DNA of 10,310 nucleotides from Larix sibirica (GCA_004151065.3 NWUY0300057468.1:8715-19024), one strand, 5' to 3'. Shown: positions 1 to 8,228, counted from the stretch's first letter. Notes: generated by a model from the sequence alone, not told the origin. Made by a program: numbers and translations.

Positions 1-1500
1 TGTAACAAGTTCATTGAGTGAACCCCCCATGCTCATAAGCCTCTTGTTCTCAGGAGTTGAACCAATCACAACATATTGTACAAGATGACTATCAAATTTC
101 ATTCCACTAATAAAAATCTTATTTTGGCATATCTACATCTTTCTTCCACTCTTTTTCATTCAGCTTCACTACCGTTTTTTTATTTTTTTGCATTTTGTAC
201 ATTCTACTATATGTAAATAAATTGGATTGTATATACTATTTATTTTTATTTTTTTCTGTTCAATAACATATACATATTATTCCAATTTCTTTTTTCTAAG
301 TGCATATAAAATTCTTTATTTTTAGTGTCTAGTTATTATCCCTTTTTATGCTCCATTTTCCAAATTAAAGTAGTTGTCGTGTACTATTTATCTCAAACTT
401 TCATTTCATGAAGACAAATAAGAGTATTGAATTACTTTTTAGTTTGTGACCAATAGTCAAGATTTAGATTTAAAAGTAACAAATATTTCATTACTAGAAC
501 TAATATTTGGTCTTCCCTTCAAAATTTTTGAATTGAACGAAATCGTTGAATTCCTAAGCTAATTAAATCTACTTAGGCGTTATAAAGGTTTTAATTATAG
601 TACATTTTTCAACTAACGGCTGAAGCTTATTTTTAAATATTTATTTCATAATGCATTTCATTACTTTGTAAATATTTTTCATTAATTCATTTTCATCGTT
701 TTTATAATTAGTTAATTAATTTAGCCTTAGAAATTAATCTATGTAGGTTAAATAGTTTGCATAATATTCTTTTCATGTATTAGTATATGTTTTTTTGGTT
801 AATAGTGTATTTCATTCATTCACATGTTAATCATATATTTATTTACTTTTCTACATGTTTCATCAAACACTTTATGAATTCTAACTATATGAAGGCTTTA
901 AATGCAAGCCAAGTTTCCATCCCATTTTCTCCCTTGACCATCCCTCCAAGGGTGCTTCGAATGTTGTTACCTGAACAACCTTGTTTTGAGAATCAAAAAT
1001 CGCTATAAATAGTTTTTGATTGCATGTTGCAACAACTCTCTATCCTAATTCCAACTTTAATATATAGTGTCGCATGATATGTACATAGGAGGAGATTGGA
1101 TTGGTGATAAACTCCTTTGAATTTCAAAGAACCAATAGTAAACATCATAAAATGTGCATGACGCCTTATGGAATTCTTGGCTACCTTATAACTTATTTTC
1201 AATTTAATACTATAATCTATATCATATCTTATCATTAATTTAATGATTCAACCTATCTATCGCTACACCAACTATTTGTAGAATATGCATTGTCTTTATA
1301 CATGATAACATAAACACTAAGAATATAACTTCAATCCATTATTGTTGGAAATCCATTGCAACCATAATTTTTGGGTCTTGATGGAGGCATGATGAGGTTA
1401 AGAACATCATGGAATTGGTGGAAAAAGCAATCCATATTTTAGACTAAATCAATGATGGACTAGTGAGGTTGATGCCTCTAGGAAGAATATTTCGTGTTGT
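1..1500. other. AT-rich intergenic stretch without a recognised gene
   Basis: This stretch is strongly AT-rich, with many T and A runs (for example around 174-190 and 240-256). No stop-free frame gives a protein I can name. The plus-strand frame at 787-1008 and the minus-strand frame at 993-1235 are short and of AT-biased composition, and I treat them as chance. Two minus-strand open stretches, 1-120 and 881-1039, read more like protein and are listed as findings. No promoter, tRNA or mobile-element end could be fixed here. Confidence 0.6.
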
Positions 1501-1736
1501 AGGTAAATGTTCATTTATTTTTTTGATATTATTATTTTGAGATTCGTTTGCTTTGAAGGTAGAACAAGTGTGTAATGGATAATTTTATTTGTTGATTTTA
1601 TACTATAATGGAAGGTATTTCCCTTGAAATATGAATGAGTATGCAATTCATGTGTGCAGGTAAATGATCATCTAATTTGTTCATATTATTATCATGGAAG
1701 TTGTTTCCCTTGAAAGAAAAACTAGTGTGCAATTGA
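1501..1736 (+). repeat. Three-copy diverged tandem repeat, unit about 71-86 bp
   Basis: Copy A (1501-1579) and copy C (1658-1736) align without gaps, both starting AGGTAAATG. By eye about three quarters of positions are identical. A shorter middle copy B (about 1603-1647) matches C over some 45 bases around the shared core TTTCCCTTGAAA. The core lies at 1547 in A (changed to TTTGCTTTGAA), 1618 in B and 1704 in C. Spacing is therefore 71 and 86 bases, and the units differ by indels as well as substitutions. I see no further clear copy on either side. It is an old local tandem duplication of unknown origin. The 1694-1894 reading frame falls partly inside copy C and has no recognised product. 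Confidence 0.7.
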
Positions 1737-2126
1737 GGCGTAAACATCAAATGGACAAGCATACCTTGCATGAACATTGCCTCCACAATCATAATATCCT
1801 AATGAGGTTACATCCAAAATTAAAAAATATACTTAACCATATACTTCTAATTAGATTTAACTCAAATATAAACAATATACTTAACCCTAGGTAAGTATTG
1901 GCCTCTTCATGGCTTATTTACCTTGTTTTGTATTATTAACATCTACCATCAAGTATTTGTAGCACAATAGATTACCTAGCATTATTTCATCATCTAAATA
2001 TAATAAAGTTACCTTTTAATTATCAATATTATAAATATAATTTTTTTTTGGATATGTATAGGCATGGTGAAGTTCCATCCTTAGACTCTATGGAAGCATC
2101 TTCACATATTTACAAAAAATCCTTTG
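1737..2126. other. AT-rich intergenic stretch, nothing recognised
   Basis: AT-rich sequence with no supported gene. A 13-base direct repeat, AATATACTTAACC, occurs near 1827 and again near 1873, each in A-rich surroundings. It is too short to assign to an element. Confidence 0.5.
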
Positions 2127-2162
2127 ATATGTGTGTGTGTGTGCGCGCGCACGCGCGTGCAC
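2127..2162. repeat. 36-bp alternating purine-pyrimidine tract (TG then CG repeats)
   Basis: Every odd position from 2127 to 2161 is a purine and every even position to 2162 a pyrimidine. It begins ATAT, runs into a TG repeat, then CG steps with interspersed CA and TG, and ends GTGCAC. Six CpG steps sit within 2144-2157. It contains two overlapping 12-base perfect palindromes, 2141-2152 and 2149-2160. Such tracts are the classic sequence class able to adopt left-handed Z-DNA under negative supercoiling. Whether that happens here is not shown by sequence alone. Confidence 0.9.
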
Positions 2163-3711
2163 CCCACCATGGAAAAAATGTATACATGTCGTTAATTTCA
2201 CCCTTGGGCTCTAAGTTATACTAGTCGAATGGAAATTCATTGGCAAATCTTTGATGGACATCTATGTTGAACTAACACAAAATATATGAAAAGGAATAGA
2301 ATGAATTTTCCATGCCTCAAATCTAGTTAGGATGACTGACATATATTAATCCTAAAATGAAACCATTAATTTGGAGTTGTAGAAGAAGGGTTTTACCATC
2401 TAGTATTTTTTCTAAGGGAACTTATTACAAAGATATTTGAGCGATTAACCTATTCCAAAACAAAAAGCTATTTAACACATTGATTAATATTGAAAGAATA
2501 GATATATTGAAAAAATATTTGTAAATAAAATGTTTCATATTAAGGCTCATTTCATGTAATCTAGTAACTAGAATATACATGGCCCTACAGTTATCGTTTA
2601 ATTGAGATTCAAGCAATGCTATCTCTAAGAATTGATTATAGAAGTCTGATTATATATGGCTATGTCATTTGTGTTTAGCTAGGATTCAAGTGATATTATG
2701 TGTAAGCATGATTCAATCACTGTTGTCATGGACTCAAAAATTATTATATCCCCAAAATCCTCTCAACCTAGCAAATTTCACATGTTCATTTCACTTAGTC
2801 ATACATTTGTTTGAACACCAATTTGAAGCTCCATCTTTAGTTAGCTTTATTAATAATATATTTGAAGCCTGATCCACTGAGAGGGTGCACTAAGTAAGAT
2901 TTGGAACCCCATATCTAAGAATATATGTTAAGCACTGATTTGAAGTCTATTATTTGAAGATGATTAGTTGAGCAATGCTTCAAAGCTTAAAAATCATGAA
3001 TATCCTTTTCAGAGGTTGATTTTATACTCAAGGAAATGTATGTTCCCTATCTCAATTACCAAAGAATCTAGAACGCCAATCAAAGATGATTCAGAAGAAC
3101 AAAAATGAAAGACCAAATCCAAAACAAAATTAGGTTTACCAACTCCTTCTCCTAGTAATATTTATCATTCATTTATTTTCTATTATTTATTCCAATCTTA
3201 GCAATACACTACGTATAAAAAACACTATAAAGGGGAGACATATTAAAGTAACCTTAGAAATAATATATAGACTCGTTAGAGTAATGAAGGGAATACATAT
3301 AACATAAATCTCAAATAGATTTAGAAGCTAATAATTTTTTTACATATTTTAATGATAATATTAACAAACAAATACACAATAAAATAATAGTGTTGGAGAA
3401 TAAGATGCATACACCACGCATACAATTGATATTAGACAATTAGAAATGGAAAATCAAAATTCAAGGAAAAAAAACTAAAATAGGAAAGGGGCATTGAGAA
3501 TTTAGAAAATATTAAATGAAGGACAAGAGAAAAGAGATAGAACAAAAGTAATAATAATTGGGAACTAAGTAGTTTTGAAGTTCAATTAGATATCAAGGAA
3601 TGAACCGACCAAGTTGGATGCAATCAAGAGTGAACCAGTCTCATATATAGGGTTCCCCCCTAGACTTAATTTGGCAAAAAATCTATTCAGCTCATCTACA
3701 AGACACAACAA
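2163..3711. other. Intergenic stretch; may contain the 5' leader of the LINE
   Basis: No gene is recognised. The open frames at 2425-2616 (minus) and 2669-2872 (plus) have no recognisable motif. The part from about 3060 is A-rich on this strand and could include the 5' untranslated region of the LINE that follows, but I could not find its 5' end or a target-site duplication. A ten-base imperfect direct repeat (TGAACCGACC at 3601, TGAACCAGTC at 3631) and a short inverted repeat TAGGG/CCCTA (3648-3662) lie just before the ORF1 remnant. Confidence 0.5.
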
Positions 3712-5269
3712 ATGAATTATGTAGGAGGGGGGATCCTGCCCCCCTCATACAGGGAGGTTACCTCAAGACAAAACTATAATGTGGAGAGCAATGGAGGTCA
3801 CAAGTAGCATGAACCCAAAAACCGAAAGAAACCCACTCTAGATCAACGACTAGGAGGTGTGGGGAATGAAGCCACTATCCAAATCCAAGGATAAGATGGA
3901 ACAACAGATAAGAAGCACAAATTCATTGAAAAATTCCTAGGAAACTGTATCCTGAAAACAACAGAGCTGTCAATATATGAAATAACTTCAGAACGGCTAA
4001 CTAAGAACATTCAATATATGAAGGACAATGCTCTACTAGGTAAGTTTCTTGGTTTTTTTCCTTTGGAGAAAGAATTAGTTGGTTGTATTAACACTCGTTG
4101 TAATCCCAAAGGTCACCATGACATTCATCAATGAACTAAGGTCTTCTTCATAGTGGTTTTATAAAATCCGGAAGACAGAAATGTGGCTTTTGACAATTAC
4201 CCCTATTTTTTCAAATCATCTGGGCACTACTTGAAGGAATGGGTGGAATGGTTCCTCCGATAGAAAGAAGACTTCACATATGCTCCCTATTTTGGGTAAG
4301 GATCTACTATCTTCCCTATGAATTTTGGGATCCTGGGACCTTTGCTGGAATAGGAAATGCCCTATGATCTTTTGTAAAAGTCTCTAAAATAGTTGGATCA
4401 GGTAGATACACTACACATGCTTTCCTTTGCATCTATATGAATATAACACGATGTATTCATGAGGAAATATGCTTAATTCATTAATATATAGAATGGATAT
4501 ATCCAATAGACTATGAGCACATCCGTTTTCGATCCAGAAAATTCCACGAGCATGGACACATGTTTTGGGGTTGTCCTCTCAATGTTCTCTTCAAGAGCCC
4601 TAAGTATTCAACTTGATAATAATTTGAGGGATACAAAAGGTTGTTCCCAAGAGAAGGAGAAGAGGGAAATTAGGGCCAAGCTATGCAACCAAAGAAGAAA
4701 ATAACACTAGCACAAGTAATAGTTTCAAAGCACTATCCAACATGATGGCAGTAGAAGCACCTCTTGAGGAGAACCCTACCAATGAATAAATGGAAGGTGA
4801 TGTGCAACAAGAGGTAAACCCTAGTGAAGAGTCTAAGAAATGAAAGATAGATCTAATGGTTGGTTCCCAAAACAATTCTGAAGTAATGGAAGGAATATCT
4901 ATGGATCTAAATAGTGAGGACACATAAGAACTACAGGACATGGCAATTGGAGAATTGGATCTACAAAGTTAAAGGAGGCATGTAAACGTAATGACATCCA
5001 ATCAATTCTAGAGAGACAAATACAACTGTTTTGGGAGGTGATGACTCATCTCAACTCAACTCCACAAACCAAAAAGAAGAGGCAAGGGTTCAAACATGCA
5101 CCTGGGGGTTAAATATGTTCATCTTAATGAACATAGGAAGAAACTAGGATTAGAAAATAAAAACGACAAGAAACCCAATCTACAAAGAATTAAAGAACTG
5201 GGAGGGATTTTAGTCGAATTAGTTCAATATGCCCCAATATTAAAGACCTACCACCCCATATTTGGTTAA
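3712..5269 (+). pseudogene. LINE ORF1 remnant: DUF4283-like domain plus broken CCHC zinc knuckle
   Basis: ORF1 proteins of plant LINEs bind the element RNA. The likely start is ATG 3712. The frame runs to about 4285 with stops at 3805, 3892, 4132, 4162 and 4261. Readable pieces include LLGKFLGFFPLEKELVG (from about 4033) and SSGHYLKEWVEWF (from 4216). A one- or two-base shift near 4285 leads to WVRIYYLPYEFWDPGTF and GSGRYTTHAFLCIYMN, the most conserved part of the DUF4283-type domain, with one stop (4365). The knuckle follows at 4533-4574. Its last His (4557) and Cys (4572) remain, but the first two Cys codons read Ser (4533) and Phe (4542). A basic stretch, KRRRRGK, appears in another frame from about 4631. 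Further shifts occur near 4966 and 5105, and the frame ends at TAA 5267-5269. Identity as LINE ORF1 is firm; single break positions are approximate. Confidence 0.88.
3725..3746. repeat. G-run/C-run hairpin near the ORF1 start
   Basis: GAGGGGGG (3725-3732) and CCCCCCTC (3739-3746) are perfect inverted repeats of 8 bases around the 6-base loop ATCCTG. The hairpin lies 13 bases into the proposed ORF1 coding region. Its GC richness stands out against the surrounding AT-rich DNA. No function can be assigned. Confidence 0.75.
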
Positions 5270-5271
5270 CC

Positions 5272-6973
5272 ATGAATCTTGTCTCCTGGAACATAAGGGG
5301 AAAAAATGGTGATCCCAAAAACCGTATATTAAAACGAATGATAAAGAGAAACCAACTATAATTTTGTTGCAAGAGACAAATTGTGCAGTTGTAAATCTAA
5401 GACGAACTATGGTCAAACTCTAGTAAGGAATCTTAACCCAGGAAATTAATGCATAAGGAACAACAGGGGGCATTTCCTTGATTTGGAACCCAAATATAAT
5501 CAGTCTCTTATATCTTTTGGAATTTACCTTCTCTCTCGTGACGAACTTCATCTTGGTGGGAACATTAGAAGTTGGAACAATCACCAATGTCTATGGACCT
5601 CATTTGCATGGAAAGAGGAGAAAATTCCTTACCTCTCTAAGGGATTTAGGGGCTATATTTTAGCATGGAAAATGGATTCTAGGCAAATATTTCAACCTTA
5701 TTAGTAAAATCCTTGAAAATAAAGGGGGTGTTAGGAATATGGGCAATAACTATGAAGCTTTTTCAAACCTCATAAATGACCTCTCCATGGTTGACTTGGA
5801 TACCACCAATGGAGTCTTCGTTTGGAACAAAAAAAGGGGTGGTTCCAAACAAATAGCCTCTAGATAATATATATTCCTAATTTCATAATATATTCTTCTT
5901 ATGGAAGTGTTTAACACCTCCCTTATTCTCCCTACAACGAGATCAAAACATTGGTTGGTGAGTCTTGAACTTTCCATCTCCAACATTCGGAAACCTAAAC
6001 CATTTCTCTTTGTGAAATTCTAGATGGAGAACCCTGACTTTAAACAAAATATTAAATCATGCTAGGAGGAATCATATAAAGTCTTAGTTTCTTCGATGTA
6101 TCATTTTCAAGAATGACTAAAATCCCTCAAAATCAAACTAAAGGTATTAAACAAGGAGGTCTTTGGAAAAATCATTGAGGAAGAAGGGAAAGTGGAAACT
6201 ACTATGGAAGACTTACAATAGGTAATAATCATAAATGATCATACAGAGGTAAGTGCACATAATAGGAGGAATCCCTTAATCATGATCTTGAAAATTGTTC
6301 AGAGTAGGAAGAGAATTTTTGGAAACAAAAATCTAAAATTAAGTGGCTCAAGTAAGGTGATCGAAACACAATTTTTTTTCATGTGACTAATTTGCAGATA
6401 AGACACAATAACAACAATACATACCTCCATAATGGCCAAGAAGAAAGAATAGTCAATCATCCATACATTGCAGATGAGCTTAACAATCATTTCAAATCCA
6501 TGTTGTAGGAACCTACACAAGACAGATCACAAGCCGTTGAGAAGATCATTCAGAACATACCTAAGATGGTAAAGGATGAACATAATAGAAGCTTGATTCA
6601 ACCAATTTCAATGGAATAATTTGAAAGAGATCTCAATGAAATGTCATAATACAACTCCCCAATACTTGATGGATTTACTACTGATTTTTTCCATGCTTTC
6701 TAGGACACGGTTAAGTAGGATGTTTGGATGGTGGTAGAAGATGTGAGATAGGAAAAGGGAGTTCTCAAGGCCCTCAAAGGAACCTTCATCACTCTTATAC
6801 CCAAGAAAGAGGATTCCTTTGAACCAAGTCACTTCAAACCTATTTCCCTATCTAATTTCATCTATAAAAGAATAACGAAGGTGATAGCGAACATACTAAA
6901 ACCCCTTTTGCCAGGCCAAATTTTGCTCAATCAAACAGGTTATGTTGAAGGTTGACAAATCCTGGATGGAACT
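5272..6973 (+). pseudogene. LINE ORF2 remnant: endonuclease plus N-terminal part of reverse transcriptase
   Basis: The start ATG 5272 is two bases after the ORF1 stop and opens with MNLVSWNIRG, the first endonuclease motif. A frame change near 5350 leads to LLQET with the catalytic Glu codon at 5373. GGISLIW (5466-5486) and VYGPH (5589-5603) follow. The GDFN motif reads GKYFN (5682-5696), so its catalytic Asp is Tyr. The final SDHW motif reads SKHW (5943-5954), so His is kept and Asp lost. The linker runs to about 6275, then a frame shift leads to KSKIKWLK and FFHVTNLQIRH. The RT start shows TFITLIPKKED (from 6782), FKPISLSNFIYK (from about 6833), VIANILKPLLP and GYVEG/QILDG (6938-6970). I count 19 in-frame stops between 5352 and 6973. 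Full plant LINE ORF2 proteins are usually over 1,200 residues; about 560 codons remain here. The minus-strand frames at 5750-5986 and 6299-6520 are shadows of this remnant. Confidence 0.92.
5352..5954 (+). other. Endonuclease domain of the LINE ORF2, catalytically dead
   Basis: This part would nick the genomic target. Motifs appear in the family's normal order in a single frame over about 200 codons: QET, GG.SLIW, VYGPH, a degraded G-D-F-N, FVWNKKRGG, SR..-FL (with a stop at 5865 where a Leu is expected), and a degraded SDHW. Glu (5373), Tyr (5592), Asn (5694) and His (5949) survive. The two aspartates of GDFN (codon 5688, TAT) and SDH (codon 5946, AAA) do not. In-frame stops lie at 5421, 5424, 5454, 5661, 5865 and 5886. 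The open frame at 5478-5663 is part of this domain; its first codon is TTG, not ATG. Confidence 0.88.
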
Positions 6974-7042
6974 TTATTTTTAGTGGATGGATACTTTCAT
7001 AAATTCTGTGGATTTAAATACAACTACGAATAGAAATACATC
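6974..7042. other. Junction between LINE and LTR element, unassigned
   Basis: The LINE protein similarity ends at the codons for QILDGT (to 6973), and the preferred LTR end is at 7043. The 69 bases between do not continue the LINE protein convincingly and have no other assignment. Either the LINE has drifted here or the LTR starts earlier. Other possible TG starts are at 6984, 6988 and 7007. Confidence 0.4.
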
Positions 7043-7109
7043 TGTTACATTTTATAGGAAAATAAAACTAGGAGATCAACATAAAAAAAATTGGCAATAA
7101 AACCCAAGA

Positions 7110-7138
7110 AAAGGGATTTTTCATTACAAAAACCCTTT
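7110..7138. repeat. Hairpin in the U5 part of the LTR
   Basis: AAAGGG plus TTTTT (7110-7115 and 7117-7121, with one bulged A at 7116) pairs with AAAAA plus CCCTTT (7128-7138) around the loop CATTAC. This gives 11 base pairs. It lies in the portion that would be transcribed as R-U5. Stem-loops near LTR RNA ends are common, and no specific role can be read from this one. Confidence 0.65.
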
Positions 7139-7242
7139 CCTCCTAAAGGATAACGAACCCAAATTCTGATATGTATCAATGGATGCGCCCTCCACATGAT
7201 ACAATAGTTTTACAAGCAATACAATATCCAATACCCACTTTA

Positions 7243-7258
7243 CACACCAACGGGTGTG
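7243..7258. repeat. Short perfect inverted repeat CACACC/GGTGTG
   Basis: CACACC (7243-7248) and GGTGTG (7253-7258) flank a four-base loop, within the transcribed part of the proposed LTR. The right arm overlaps the second copy of an 11-base near-repeat, TGYGCCCTCCA, found at 7184-7194 and 7255-7265. Confidence 0.5.
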
Positions 7259-7597
7259 CCCTCCAAGCAAAAACTCATGTCCAATACTAAATCTAGCTCT
7301 AGGAAAACATTATGAAAACAACACTGCTGCAAATGGAGATATACAATCCAATCAGAACTTGAACCACGCCTGCAAATGGAAAAAAATATTTTCTTGAATC
7401 TCTATGAAGATATCAGGGAAACCTCCTCCTCAATCACCAACTAGAATGACAAACTATCACCCAACTAATTTTCTGTATGCAAAGGGGCACATATCCCAAT
7501 GAAAACTAGGCATACTCTCCCAGGTTGTGTGAAGCATGAATCTCTCCAATACAGTTGAAAAATGATCCAAAAAATATTCTCTTCATGGCACTTGCAT

Positions 7598-7610
7598 CCT
7601 TTTTATAAAA
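7598..7610 (-). promoter_or_regulatory. TATA box of the LTR promoter
   Basis: On the minus strand the sequence reads TTTTATAAAAAGG, a strong match to a plant TATA box. Transcription would start roughly 25-35 bases further on (about 7565-7575 in plus coordinates) and run toward lower coordinates. Its place a little past the middle of the proposed LTR is where a U3/R boundary is expected, and this is one of the reasons for calling the LTR. Confidence 0.6.
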
Positions 7611-7835
7611 CTTCCCTGGCCTTTCCTGCCGAAATCTAGAAGTTTCTCATGAAATTAATTATAAAAATTGAATAAGTTGAGAGAAATTGGTATTCATGAT
7701 ATTTTAAATCTCATACTATGTTATTGGACCATATGAAACCTCATTTACGTTAGTAATTCAAACTAGGAGGGACTTACAACCTTGATGTGGACCCAATCCA
7801 ACCTACAAGTGCCCTCCTCAACTATTTTTAGGCCG

Positions 7836-7870
7836 TGTCATTGTCATAACTTGTCATTATTGCATGTCAT
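7836..7870 (-). repeat. Cluster of four ATGACA motifs in U3
   Basis: TGTCAT on the plus strand (ATGACA on the element's strand) occurs at 7836-7841, 7842-7847, 7852-7857 and 7865-7870. This is four copies in 35 bases, about 230-270 bases upstream of the TATA box. TGAC-core motifs are bound by several plant factor families (TALE homeodomain and bZIP), so the cluster could be an enhancer. That is inference. Confidence 0.6.
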
Positions 7871-8010
7871 TGAATCTTGAGGAGTTGCATTTCACAATTG
7901 CACCCTCATTAGCTAATATTTGGGTCTTGGTTATTTTCATAGATTCTTGTTGCTTTTCCTTGATAGTTACTCTTTATCTAGCACCTTCCTTAGATAATTG
8001 AGTATATGCT

Positions 8011-8067
8011 GCTTTTTTTTTCTTTTCTGTTTCTTTTTCCTGCTTTTCTTCTACTTTTCCTGCTTTG
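8011..8067 (-). repeat. Purine-rich tract with a 12-base direct repeat in U3
   Basis: The plus strand is almost pure pyrimidine here. TTTTCCTGCTTT is exactly repeated at 8035-8046 and 8055-8066, 20 bases apart. On the element's strand this is AAAGCAGGAAAA twice, next to a run of A. It may be a simple-sequence expansion or a regulatory repeat. Confidence 0.6.
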
Positions 8068-8228
8068 TCATAGATTCCTTGGGTCCACTATCTCCCTAAT
8101 GTTCCCTCACTATCCAATTTAATATAATGTTGCATTATTTATGAATATTGTAGAAATATAATATCATTCCTTACAAATTTATGTCCGACATCACCAACTT
8201 AATCATTTCTCATAAATTTTGTCATGTG

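Larger units (their letters stand above)
3712..6973 (+). mobile_element. Decayed plant L1-type LINE (non-LTR retrotransposon), 3' part missing
   Basis: The order is typical of plant L1-clade LINEs. ORF1 has a DUF4283-like domain and a CCHC knuckle remnant. ORF2 has an endonuclease/exonuclease/phosphatase-fold endonuclease followed by a reverse transcriptase. Such elements copy themselves by nicking the target and priming reverse transcription from the nick. Here every domain is broken by several stops and at least five frame changes, so no functional protein can be made. Homology stops at about 6973 in the RT fingers region, before the motif A aspartate, the YADD box and any RNase H. Loss of the 3' part is unusual for a LINE, which normally loses its 5' part. 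The likely cause is the antisense LTR element that follows. The true 5' end lies somewhere upstream of 3712 and was not found. Confidence 0.9.

Noticed and set aside
787-1235. Short ORFs 787-1008 (plus) and 993-1235 (minus)
   Set aside because: Length is within chance for AT-rich DNA, composition follows the base bias, and there is no motif or start context of note.
1871-1892. TTAACCCTAGG, resembling part of a plant telomere repeat
   Set aside because: There is only one partial unit and no tandem array of the seven-base telomere repeat.
3213-3236. TATA-like sequences (TATAAAAAA and CTATAAAGG) upstream of the LINE
   Set aside because: Such strings are frequent in AT-rich DNA, no gene starts at a fitting distance, and plant LINE promoters are internal and poorly defined.
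4513-4704. Plus-strand 63-codon frame with an ATG
   Set aside because: It overlaps the zinc-knuckle remnant in a different frame; the conserved reading is the other frame.
4681-4941. Minus-strand 86-codon open frame rich in Ser
   Set aside because: It is antisense to the LINE ORF1 C-terminal region, which reads as protein on the plus strand over the same bases. It has no motif.
5483-5704. Plus-strand 73-codon frame
   Set aside because: It is a shifted shadow of the endonuclease domain; the motifs GG.SLIW and VYGPH lie in the neighbouring frame.
5750-5986. Minus-strand 78-codon frame
   Set aside because: It is antisense to the endonuclease C-terminal part of ORF2.
6299-6832. Two minus-strand frames (6299-6520 and 6644-6832)
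   Set aside because: Both are antisense shadows of the ORF2 linker and early RT, whose plus-strand reading contains FFHVTNLQ and FITLIPKK.
7184-7265. Two TGYGCCCTCCA copies as a possible tandem repeat
   Set aside because: Only 11 bases are shared and the sequence around them does not align, so it is not a repeat unit.
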